This document shows positions 17,075-24,528 of a stretch of 33,414 nt of DNA, in pieces (position 1 is the stretch's first letter; each line of letters opens with the position of its first letter). Both the position numbers and the translations under genes were made by a program. The DNA is from Candidatus Zixiibacteriota bacterium (GTDB lineage Bacteria; Zixibacteria; MSB-5A5; GN15; PGXB01), in assembly GCA_026397505.1 (NCBI GenBank), contig JAPLUR010000080.1, positions 1 through 33,414 on the forward strand, in the 5' to 3' direction. A model generated the notes under the pieces. That model was not told the origin of the DNA. It saw only the letters and a program-made list of their open reading frames with translations, and did not search any database.

Positions 17075-18213
17075 CAGATTACGAAACTGTCGACTGCCTT
17101 GCACGACGGACAGAGCCATTTCTTGGCCTTTGATTTGTGGCCGCAGCGATTGCAGCGATATTCATTTTCAACCGCTTCACGCCGCTCCTCGAGTTTGTTA
17201 ATCAATTCCCCAAGCCTCCCTTTATCACCAATGGTCAGATACAGTTTGGCCAGATCAAGGGTGGGCAGAAGCGAATAGGGATGATCATCAGCGGCAAGGT
17301 TGAGATGCTCCACGGCAATCGAATACTCCCCTTTTTTGAAATGATATTCCGCCAGCGTCAGGCGGGCGTCGATATTTTTGGGGGAAACCTCCAGTATTTC
17401 GGCGCAAATGCTGGAAATTTCGCCGAATTTCCCCAGATCAAACAGGGCTCTTTTGAGCCGGCTCAAGACAAAATGTGCGGCTTCCGGTACCGCCGCGATA
17501 AGCTTCTTCCAGAACTCCACTGCATCTTCTTCTCTGTTTTCGGCCAGATAGGAATCGCCGATGTAGATATAGGCGGGAACACAGGCCGAATCAATGCCGA
17601 TCGCTTCCTTGAGAAGAAGGCGCGCCTTATGATACTCTTTTTCATTAAAGAGCTTTTCCCCCCGGAGAAATTTGTAAATGGCCAGACCGCTCTTGGATTT
17701 GCCTCCCTCGAGCTTGATCAGCTTCTCCTTGATACGGGAAGCTTCCTCCCATTCCTCTTCATGCGCATATATATCAAGCAGCTTCTCGGCCGCCCATTTA
17801 TTATTGCTCTCAATGGAAAGCAATTCCGTCAAGGCCGACTGAGCCGATTTGAAATCACTAAGGGCGGTAAAATCCTCGGCCAGAGCCCGCAGGATAATTC
17901 GCTTATCATCGGGCGTGAGACCATGCCGGATAGTCAGATCTTTGTGTACCTGCAGAGCTTTGTCGGGCTTGCCGTATTTCCTGAGTATGTCGCCGATACG
18001 GACATAGGCATCGACATTGGCGCTGTCCTCGGAGACTGCCTCGCGAAAGCGGCTGAAGGCCACCTCTTCCCTGCGGTCCAGAAGGGCTTTCAGACCCTCA
18101 ATATAAGCGCTGGGATCGGTGGTCTTCTTCTCTCTTTTGAATCGGTCATAGTAGACATAAATGAATATCAGGGCAATAATGGCCAATAAAAATATTATGA
18201 CAATACTATCCAT
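17074..18213 (-). CDS. lapB: Lipopolysaccharide assembly protein LapB (YciM)-like
   Basis: In E. coli, LapB sits in the inner membrane and controls LPS synthesis by presenting LpxC to FtsH. This product of 379 residues has the same plan: an N-terminal membrane helix (about 3-20) followed at once by basic residues, TPR repeats (about 35-345), and a C-terminal rubredoxin-type metal site with Cys354, Cys357, Cys368 and Cys371 in CNRCG and CPSC. LapA lies 3 nt upstream, as in E. coli. A GGAG about 8 nt before the ATG supports the start. Whether it regulates LpxC here is unknown; no lpx gene is in the window. A divergent relative with the same architecture but another target remains possible. Confidence 0.9.
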   Translation of the reverse strand: MDSIVIIFLLAIIALIFIYVYYDRFKREKKTTDPSAYIEGLKALLDRREEVAFSRFREAVSEDSANVDAYVRIGDILRKYGKPDKALQVHKDLTIRHGLTPDDKRIILRALAEDFTALSDFKSAQSALTELLSIESNNKWAAEKLLDIYAHEEEWEEASRIKEKLIKLEGGKSKSGLAIYKFLRGEKLFNEKEYHKARLLLKEAIGIDSACVPAYIYIGDSYLAENREEDAVEFWKKLIAAVPEAAHFVLSRLKRALFDLGKFGEISSICAEILEVSPKNIDARLTLAEYHFKKGEYSIAVEHLNLAADDHPYSLLPTLDLAKLYLTIGDKGRLGELINKLEERREAVENEYRCNRCGHKSKAKKWLCPSCKAVDSFVI

Positions 18214-18216
18214 GTT

Positions 18217-18552
18217 TTACTCCTGCAGGCCGCCCTTTTTCTCCAGCAAATCCCGGGTTTCCTCGATAGGCCGATTGCGCAAAGTGGTCACCTCCGCCTG
18301 CAATCCCTTGATCGCTTTCTGCGCCTCACTGAGCTGATTGGAAATTTTCAGATAAACCGAAATGAAGAGCAGAAGCGAAATCAGCGAACCGAGAACAAAG
18401 GACCAGAAGACGATCGTTATTGCCGGCACATCAAACCGCTTGGCCCAGATGAGGTCGACATCAACCGTCTGGCTCGGGCCGCTGTTATAGACCGCAAAAC
18501 CGACAATGACCGCTATGATTACCAGTATCAGGATTGACCTGAATACCCACAT
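18217..18552 (-). CDS. lapA: LapA-domain (DUF1049) inner-membrane protein
   Basis: The product is 111 residues with two membrane helices (about 5-22 and 46-68) and a charged coiled-coil tail (about 70-108). The PSQTVDVDLIW segment between the helices is typical of the LapA family (IVF/VDL pattern). In E. coli LapA is the partner of LapB. It is the first gene of the lapA-lapB-SPOR/TPR-mutS-mutL-miaA operon; AAGGAGGAAAT directly before the ATG is a strong ribosome binding site. I see no convincing promoter in the 103 nt upstream (18553-18655), so transcription from the 18656-19312 gene may continue into it. Confidence 0.87.
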   Translation of the reverse strand: MWVFRSILILVIIAVIVGFAVYNSGPSQTVDVDLIWAKRFDVPAITIVFWSFVLGSLISLLLFISVYLKISNQLSEAQKAIKGLQAEVTTLRNRPIEETRDLLEKKGGLQE

Positions 18553-18655
18553 ATTTCCTCCTTGGGAGATTTTGACATCGATTCCATTCCCATATTTGTC
18601 AGCGGCACCGTTAACAGCGAGAGCGGAAATCTCCGGCCTGATCGAAAAATCATGC

Positions 18656-19312
18656 CTATTTTTTCAGGAATGTCAGTCCGTTGACGATCTTAATGAAATC
18701 CTGCTCCAGAACGTCAAAATAGCGCCACTCACAAATCATATGCATTATCACAATATTGCTGCCTTCCTTGGCAAAAAATATGGAGCCGCCGTAGAAATCG
18801 GTTACCACATCGCCCCGATCCGATTCCGAGCCCGACCGCTGAACCTCAACCGTGTAGCGCTGCTGACCGGCGATTCTCACGCCGCTGATTTCCCCGGCTT
18901 CCATCTTGGACCGCTTCTTCAACTGGAACGGACCATTGAGAATTTTGAATTCCGAGATGAGCCGGTTTTTCTGTTTGGATTTGTATTTATCCAAGAGAAG
19001 AGAATCCACAAATTGGTCGGCCGTGAGTGAGGTCGTATCTACATACACTGTAATCCGGGGAGCGGTGGTGTAATTGGCCGCCTGCTGAAATTGAATGGGA
19101 GTATCATATTGTTTCTTGGTGAGAATCAGACGAACTTCTCCCATGCTCTTTTTCAACGAATAGTTCCAGGCGTCGGGCATGGCAAGTGAAAAATTATAGG
19201 TGTTATCAGTGTAAACAGCGTTTTCAACATCTCCGGCCAAATCCTTTTTCTTGGCTCCGCAGATGCTGAAGACAAAAATCGCGATGAATACAGCCATTAA
19301 GATTTTCTTCAT
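18656..19312 (-). CDS. Small secreted protein of unknown function
   Basis: I do not recognise a family with certainty. The product is 218 residues with a signal peptide (about 1-20). A Cys lies in FSICGAKK, but the residue before it is Ile, so a lipobox is doubtful. The mature part starts with YTDNTYNFSLAMPDAWNY, a pattern seen at the start of PsbP-like/MOG1-type folds, and ends with VLEQDFIKIVNGLTFLKK, which fits that same fold class. A role as a periplasmic or envelope-bound factor is all that can be said. GGAGG (19322-19326) lies 9 nt before the ATG, and a candidate promoter lies further up at 19341-19369. The lapA operon starts 103 nt downstream. Confidence 0.7.
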   Translation of the reverse strand: MKKILMAVFIAIFVFSICGAKKKDLAGDVENAVYTDNTYNFSLAMPDAWNYSLKKSMGEVRLILTKKQYDTPIQFQQAANYTTAPRITVYVDTTSLTADQFVDSLLLDKYKSKQKNRLISEFKILNGPFQLKKRSKMEAGEISGVRIAGQQRYTVEVQRSGSESDRGDVVTDFYGGSIFFAKEGSNIVIMHMICEWRYFDVLEQDFIKIVNGLTFLKK

Positions 19313-19340
19313 ACTCTTAATCCTCCAGAATGCTATTAAC

Positions 19341-19369
19341 TATTTATCAATTATACAGTTGGTAGTCAA
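19341..19369 (-). promoter_or_regulatory. Candidate promoter for the small secreted protein, perhaps also lapA operon
   Basis: On the minus strand TTGACT (19364-19369) and TAAATA (19341-19346) are 17 nt apart. A perfect TATAAT also lies at 19350-19355, but without a -35 at a fitting distance (nearest TTGAAA is 20 nt away). The start would give a short leader carrying the GGAGG at 19322-19326. Confidence 0.45.
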
Positions 19370-19505
19370 GAATAATTTCAAGAAAATTGGGCCTTTTCGC
19401 GCTTTTATGGGAGATGAACAGGTGGTGTTGTTGAAAATCGGAATTATGCCTCTCCACAGCCCCAATATTCTGCCGGAATGCCATTATCGCCAGTCGTCTG
19501 AATTT

Positions 19506-20594
19506 CTATTGCGACTTATATTTTTCGAACAATTGACCCCATTCCGTCCGGGAATATTTCCGAATAATGGCCTTGCCTATTAACGGGTACCAGAACCAAT
19601 CATGGTAAATATTGCTGGCCAGCGGCGCCCAGACAACCAGAGGGGAGTGAAGAGCAATCTTTTCGAGGAAACGTAGCGGGCCTTTCCGAAGGAGTTGGTC
19701 GCCCCAGATCACAAATGACTTTTTGGTCTTGAATCCAAAATTAAGCCGCGATATGTCATACCCAATCACCTCAATTTGCGCCGGGTCGGCCACACCGAGA
19801 CCTCGTTCATGACACATTCTCAGGTAAGGAATGCTCATCGGATCAAAGCCCATGATCTTGGCCGCAATCGCGTCTATCGCAACCGAATCGGCCGAGGCCA
19901 GCAGGATATTCTTGGAATGCGGGGTCATGGTCCGGGGACCGGCGCCGTCGCCGCAAACGGTGCCGTCCATGACGGCCAGAATGGATGGATGAAGTTCCTT
20001 CTGCATGATCATCAGGTCGACCAGAACCTCGTGCATATGTTTATGAGCATAATGCCGCACCTCTTTGAGCAGACCGCCGAAGGAGTTTTTCACCGCCCCG
20101 GTGGTCGTGGAATGGCCATGGGTTTTCACCGTCGGCAGATGGATTACCTGCCTGCCAATGTACATTTTGGGAATCTCAATTCCCTCGGGGAAAATCTCAT
20201 TCAGCCGGAGAAGCTTTTCCTTGAAGTGGTAGACAACCCAATCCACATCCGGCAGCGGCGTAAAGTCGAGACCATATTTTCGAAACACCGGCATCCAACA
20301 GTTATTTCTGGCCCCCTTAATCGGGTTGGTTACCACGGTCTTATTTTCCAGCGGAAAGAGGTTCTTTCGGGAGAAACCATCTTCAATTAGAGTCTTGATC
20401 ACTCCCTCAACCTGCCAGGGCTGAGAGGAACAGGCCGGAAAATATTTGGTCCAGGAGAGATTAAGTTTGATTAATGTCTCCCGTTTGGGATCGATAATCT
20501 GGCGGTAATCGACCAATTCCAGAAGAGTCCGATAATCATCGAGAACTTTGGTGGAATCGGTTTTTACCGCGGCGACCTTGCTTCTATACGTCAT
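19506..20594 (-). CDS. DUF362-domain protein, end of exopolysaccharide operon
   Basis: The product is 362 residues and has the DUF362 pattern: an N-terminal part with LIKLNLSWTKYFPAC, a middle part with VIHLPTVKTHGHSTTTGAVKN and SFGGLLKEVRHYAHK, then VMDGTVCGDGAGP and SADSVAIDAIAAKIMGFDP. Many DUF362 proteins carry a C-terminal ferredoxin domain; none is visible here, and only scattered cysteines are found. The biochemical activity of the family is not established. Its ATG overlaps the deacetylase stop by 4 nt (ATGA), so it is translated with the exopolysaccharide genes. A role in modifying or synthesising the polymer is possible, but rests only on this position. A short hydrophobic stretch near 310-325 does not clearly form a membrane helix. 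Confidence 0.8.
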   Translation of the reverse strand: MTYRSKVAAVKTDSTKVLDDYRTLLELVDYRQIIDPKRETLIKLNLSWTKYFPACSSQPWQVEGVIKTLIEDGFSRKNLFPLENKTVVTNPIKGARNNCWMPVFRKYGLDFTPLPDVDWVVYHFKEKLLRLNEIFPEGIEIPKMYIGRQVIHLPTVKTHGHSTTTGAVKNSFGGLLKEVRHYAHKHMHEVLVDLMIMQKELHPSILAVMDGTVCGDGAGPRTMTPHSKNILLASADSVAIDAIAAKIMGFDPMSIPYLRMCHERGLGVADPAQIEVIGYDISRLNFGFKTKKSFVIWGDQLLRKGPLRFLEKIALHSPLVVWAPLASNIYHDWFWYPLIGKAIIRKYSRTEWGQLFEKYKSQ

Positions 20595-21454
20595 CGGTCA
20601 AATCCAATCGGTTTTCTTATCATGCTTTCAACATAATTCCTAGCCGGGCAGAAGTCAAACTCGCCGAGGAGCTTGTGCAGTTTGCGGAGCAGTGTGTGGA
20701 TGGAACCATATTGCCGGTATTTCTGTAAAAAGGTCAGTCCCTTCATCCGCGGCAGTTTCGGGTCCAATTCCCAGGGGTGGACATAAACGAGGGCCGGGCG
20801 GCCGGCGCGGTTTAATCTGCGAATTATTCCCGCCGTGTACCATAGCGGGGAATGGCGAAGATATCCCCCGCCGCAGACGGGAAGATTCTTGCCCAGGATA
20901 TTCAGGGTTGTCGCCGGAATTTCAAAGAGAGGGCGGCCGCTGTCCAGCTTCATACGAAAAGTATCCCGAGGTGACATCGGATCCCCATACAGGTCATGTT
21001 TGACGGGAAAGATCGAGGAATCATATAGAAATCCGAGGTCGGCCAGGATTTCGAAGGCCCATGGGGTGGAGGAGTTTATCGACCAGCTCGGCGCCCGATA
21101 TCCGACCGGCGTAATACCGCAGGCTTTTCTTATGGCCGCAATCGCCATTTCGGTATCGGAGCGGAATTCCTCTTTCGATATTTTGCTCACCATGATATGA
21201 CGATAGCTATGGCAGGCGATTTCATGCCCGTGAACGGCAATCCGCTGAATAAGGTGCGGGAAGCGGCCGGCAATCCATCCCAGTACAAAAAAGGTGGCGC
21301 GAACGTTATGGCTTTCAAATAGCTTCAAGAGCTTCTCGGTATTCTCAACCACATGGGATTCCAGATCATCCCACTGCCGGTAGTCGATATTCTCCTTGAG
21401 ATTTTCGACCACAAACCAATCTTCCAGATCGACTGTCAATATATTGGTAACCAT
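20591..21454 (-). CDS. Polysaccharide deacetylase with DUF3473 C-terminal domain (XrtA/EPS type)
   Basis: The enzyme is predicted to remove N-acetyl groups from an exopolysaccharide. The product is 287 residues from the ATG at 21454. NILTVDLEDWF is the first NodB motif (Asp9/Asp12 region), HEIACHSYRH the second (metal ligands His82 and His86), and YRAPSWS the third. The C-terminal part GGGYLRHSPLWY and VYVHPWELDP is the DUF3473 extension typical of the deacetylase found in exosortase/PEP-CTERM polysaccharide loci. No exosortase is in the window. The ATG at 21454 begins right at the family's start, has AAGG about 7 nt upstream, and is preferred over the TTG at 21499. It lies 45 nt after the kinase gene and overlaps the DUF362 gene by 4 nt. 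Confidence 0.92.
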   Translation of the reverse strand: MVTNILTVDLEDWFVVENLKENIDYRQWDDLESHVVENTEKLLKLFESHNVRATFFVLGWIAGRFPHLIQRIAVHGHEIACHSYRHIMVSKISKEEFRSDTEMAIAAIRKACGITPVGYRAPSWSINSSTPWAFEILADLGFLYDSSIFPVKHDLYGDPMSPRDTFRMKLDSGRPLFEIPATTLNILGKNLPVCGGGYLRHSPLWYTAGIIRRLNRAGRPALVYVHPWELDPKLPRMKGLTFLQKYRQYGSIHTLLRKLHKLLGEFDFCPARNYVESMIRKPIGFDR

Positions 21455-21499
21455 AGAAGACCTTGCACTACCCGGCGGGAAAGCGACTCCTTCCGGCAA

Positions 21500-22219
21500 C
21501 TATTTACCGGAGGGTTTATAATGGTAGCCGTAATAGTTGCTGTTATAGTAATAAGGCAGAGTATGTTCAAGATTGTTGATCACGACACCCAAAATTTTGG
21601 CTTTCTGCGGAGCCAGCAGGCTGCAGGCGCGATTGACTACGCCGCGGGGAGTCGCCCCGGCTTTGACCACCAGAATGACACCATCAACCTCCTCCAGAAC
21701 CAGAAGCGGGTCCGAAACCGGCACCAGCGGAGAGGAATCAATCAAAATCAAATCATAATAAAATTTCATTTCCTCAACTATCCGGTGAATGGCCGGGCCG
21801 TTAATCAGGTCGGACGGATTGGCCACGGCTTTGCCCGCCGTCATAATATCCAGCTTCTCGAAATCGGTCGTTTTGATATTGTTTCTGGCAGCAGTTCCAT
21901 CGGCCAGGACTTCCGATAGGCCGTTTTCACGCGGCAGGGAGAAAAGGCGATGAATGGTCGGTCGCCGCAAGTCAAAATCAATCAACAGGGTTTTGCGGTT
22001 CTTATGGCGTACGGCAGTCATGGCCAGAAAGGAGGAAACAATCGATTTTCCCTCCGAGGTCATTGCCGATGTTACCAGAATCGCCCGCTTCTCACCCAGG
22101 CTTTTGACATTGTTGACATTATGAAGCAGCCGCCGAAACTCCGACGCTTCCGGCGCCTCCGGATCAAAATAATCTATTATTGAAAGGGTTTGGCCTTTAC
22201 TCAAAGGAGCTCCTGTCAT
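21500..22219 (-). CDS. BY-type tyrosine autokinase domain protein (CpsD/CapB-like)
   Basis: BY-kinases control polysaccharide chain length and export by autophosphorylation of a tyrosine-rich tail. The product is 239 residues from the ATG at 22219. Walker A is TSAMTSEGKS (50-59), Walker A' LLIDFDLRRP (78-87) and Walker B DLILIDSSP (156-164). The tail (LPYYYNSNYYGYHYKPSGK) has seven tyrosines. It is the stand-alone cytoplasmic kinase type, which needs a separate membrane activator (Wzz/CpsC), and none is visible here. The ATG overlaps the stop of the upstream TPR gene by 4 nt (ATGA), favouring it over the GTG at 22279. Relatives in exosortase loci are called XrtA-associated tyrosine autokinases. 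Confidence 0.92.
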   Translation of the reverse strand: MTGAPLSKGQTLSIIDYFDPEAPEASEFRRLLHNVNNVKSLGEKRAILVTSAMTSEGKSIVSSFLAMTAVRHKNRKTLLIDFDLRRPTIHRLFSLPRENGLSEVLADGTAARNNIKTTDFEKLDIMTAGKAVANPSDLINGPAIHRIVEEMKFYYDLILIDSSPLVPVSDPLLVLEEVDGVILVVKAGATPRGVVNRACSLLAPQKAKILGVVINNLEHTLPYYYNSNYYGYHYKPSGK

Positions 22220-23340
22220 CCATGTTTTTCCGATATATCCACAATGGCGTCGGAAAGTTTCAAATAATAATCCTGGCACAGATCCAGAGAACGCTGGGCT
22301 TTCAAGAGTTTGGGATTTATTTCAAGAGTCTTTTTGAAGTAATCAGTACTCTTCTGCCAGTTAAACCGGGCCTGATGCAGATAGCAGATCCCGAGGTCAT
22401 AGTACAGGTCAACATATCCCGGATTTCTGTTGATTTCATTTTCCAAAAACTTAATGCGGTCGGCAAGATTGCTTTCGGCGATCCAGTCGGTGTAAATCAG
22501 AAAACGATGGAAATAAGAGGATCTTTCCCGGCGAAGTTGCTCCTTTTTTGCTTCCCTGGCCCCTTTTAAAAGCATATAGGCCCGTTTGAGCTCTTTGTTG
22601 TTTAGAGAGGCAATGGCTTCATCGTAGGGCGCAGATTTGTATCCCGGGTATATCAGAACCGCTTTCTTAAGAAGATCGGAGGTTTTTCCGGCTAGGTCGG
22701 CGTAAAGGTTAAAATCCTCTTTGGTAACGGCGTTGAGAATATACGTCAACGCGAGATTGAAATAGGCATCGGCATAATAGATATTCTGCCGGATTGCCTC
22801 ATCAAACTCGATCAGTGCCCGTTTGCAGGAACCGGCGGCCAGATAAGCCTCACCCAGAGCATTTCGGTAATCGGCAAAATTGGGGCGAAGCTCGACCGCT
22901 CTGACACCGGCCTTGATCGCCGGCTCGACATGCCCGAGGGCCGTTTCGGCCTGGGCCAAATAGTAAAACGCCTCGTGATAATCATGATTCAGTTTCACGG
23001 CCGATTGAAACAACTGCCGTGCCTGGGTGTACATCCGTTTGTAGTACAGAGCAGTGCCGAGATGGAACATCATCTCCGGGCGCCCCTGGGCAATGACCTC
23101 CTTGAAGCTCTTCAGGAGATATTCCAGTTCCGATTTCTTCTCGCCGTGGGTCGCTTTGATCAGCTCGAGAATTTCCGGCTCGCCCATCTCTTCCGAATGA
23201 GGCATAATACTGGAATCCAGCAATTCGCCATTGGCGAACAACGACGTCTTAATAATACCTTCCCGGGTATCATTGACCGTCTGTATCAAGAATTCCTTAT
23301 CGTCTTCGACAATACGGCTATCGAGTCGATACGATTCCAT
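22216..23340 (-). CDS. Cytoplasmic TPR protein of the exopolysaccharide operon
   Basis: The product is 374 residues without signal peptide or membrane helix. The first 75 residues form a distinct part with short strands and a helix (IKTSLFANGELLDSSI, then EILELIKATHGEKK) that I cannot assign. TPR repeats follow, at about 85-225 and again at 290-350, for example AFYYLAQAETALGHVEPAI and DLYYDLGICYLHQARF. The ATG at 23340 is chosen because AAGGAGA lies about 8 nt upstream; the TTG/ATG-like starts further up lack support. It sits between the export protein and the kinase, overlapping the latter by 4 nt. In many loci a Wzz-type activator occupies this place, so it may serve as an adaptor for the kinase. 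That is a hypothesis from gene order only. Confidence 0.78.
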   Translation of the reverse strand: MESYRLDSRIVEDDKEFLIQTVNDTREGIIKTSLFANGELLDSSIMPHSEEMGEPEILELIKATHGEKKSELEYLLKSFKEVIAQGRPEMMFHLGTALYYKRMYTQARQLFQSAVKLNHDYHEAFYYLAQAETALGHVEPAIKAGVRAVELRPNFADYRNALGEAYLAAGSCKRALIEFDEAIRQNIYYADAYFNLALTYILNAVTKEDFNLYADLAGKTSDLLKKAVLIYPGYKSAPYDEAIASLNNKELKRAYMLLKGAREAKKEQLRRERSSYFHRFLIYTDWIAESNLADRIKFLENEINRNPGYVDLYYDLGICYLHQARFNWQKSTDYFKKTLEINPKLLKAQRSLDLCQDYYLKLSDAIVDISEKHG

Positions 23341-23439
23341 ATTATCTCTCCTTGCCAAAATATAATTGGCTCGATTTTTTAAATGAAAATTCAACAAACA
23401 TAAGATGACTTCTTCTTCAGAAATGCTCGGCGATCGCGG

Positions 23440-24468
23440 TCAATTCCCTCCCAATCCAAATAGAGACAGCCGGTCGGCAATGAGAATCAGGGAACCGATT
23501 CCCCCAAGCATTCCAATCCAGCCGGCCATGGAGTCTATGCCCAGAAAGCCCCGACCTCGCCGCGAGAGAACAATGGTATCCTCTGGTCTGAGGAAGTAGC
23601 GCCCCGGTCTTCCGGTTTCCTGATATTTTTTCAAGTTGACTTTTAGAATCTGAGCATAACGGCCATCCTTGGTAACCACCCGGACATTTTTGAGGTCGGC
23701 GAATTCGGAGGGACCACCGGCCAGAGCGATGGCATCAAGCAAATCCGTGTTTTTTTCAAGCGTCATGGCTCCGGGGCGGAGGATTTCACCCATAATATAG
23801 AACAGGTTTTTCTGGGTCGTCTGATCGCTTAGGGTGGTGGCCGGCAAACCGGCCGGGGTTCTGGGAATTTCGATTGTGTCGCCGGGTCTGATTTCGGGAA
23901 GGTCCTTCATCCGTCCGGAGGTCACCAGGGCCAGAACATTGACCACTTCAACCTTGCCGGCATCCCCTCCGCCCCGGATAATCATCACCCGACTCAGGTC
24001 GCCGAATTCGGTCACCCCGCCCGCTTCATTGATGATACTCCAGAGGTCGGGAATTTTCTCATAGGTTCTTCGGCCGGGGGATTGAATCTGCCCCGAAACA
24101 AATACTTTCAGATAATTGTATTCAATGACCCGCACGACCGCCTGCGTGATGGCGCCGTTGAATCGGGAAATCTGCTTGACAATTTTCTTTTCGAGGTCGG
24201 CGGTGGTCAGGCCGGCGGCTTCGATCTCCCCGGCGATATCCAGCGATATTTTCCCATCCTCGCGGATCTTAACGACCGCATCAAGCGTGCGATCCTGCCA
24301 GAATTTCACTTCCAGCACGTCACCGGGACCGACTTCGTACGATTGCGCCGAAGAAGGCGCGGTCAGACCCAGCCATAGCAACCCCAGGCCAATAATAATT
24401 TTGAAAACTTCCCTGTGCACTTTTAATATGCTTCCTGATAATAGATTATAGTCTTCCATGACTTCCAT
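23440..24468 (-). CDS. Outer-membrane polysaccharide export protein (Wza/SLBB family)
   Basis: The protein is predicted to form the periplasmic and outer-membrane export channel for a polysaccharide. The product is 342 residues. A signal region (about 21-42, ending SSAQS) is followed by the Poly_export domain (YEVGPGDVLEVKFWQD, 44-115), a first SLBB domain (about 119-200, with VFVSGQIQSPGRRTYE) and a second (about 223-300, with FYIMGEILRPGAMTLEKN). The last 35 residues contain a hydrophobic helix (about 309-335), as in Wza, where this helix crosses the outer membrane. No lipobox is seen, unlike E. coli Wza. Two ATGs (24468 and 24459) are possible; the second gives a shorter leader. It is the first gene of the exopolysaccharide block. 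Confidence 0.9.
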   Translation of the reverse strand: MEVMEDYNLLSGSILKVHREVFKIIIGLGLLWLGLTAPSSAQSYEVGPGDVLEVKFWQDRTLDAVVKIREDGKISLDIAGEIEAAGLTTADLEKKIVKQISRFNGAITQAVVRVIEYNYLKVFVSGQIQSPGRRTYEKIPDLWSIINEAGGVTEFGDLSRVMIIRGGGDAGKVEVVNVLALVTSGRMKDLPEIRPGDTIEIPRTPAGLPATTLSDQTTQKNLFYIMGEILRPGAMTLEKNTDLLDAIALAGGPSEFADLKNVRVVTKDGRYAQILKVNLKKYQETGRPGRYFLRPEDTIVLSRRGRGFLGIDSMAGWIGMLGGIGSLILIADRLSLFGLGGN

Positions 24469-24528
24469 CGCTTCTCAATATAATGAAATCGGCATTATTT
24501 CAAAATTCATTTACATTCTTTTCGGACG

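Noticed and set aside
17137-18189. Long plus-strand open frame of 350 codons opposite lapB
   Set aside because: The minus-strand product has clear LapB architecture; the plus frame shows no recognisable domain and is a shadow of it.
19506-24468. A full exosortase/PEP-CTERM sorting system
   Set aside because: The deacetylase, kinase and export protein resemble those loci, but no exosortase, PEP-CTERM protein or XrtA-associated glycosyltransferase is in the window.
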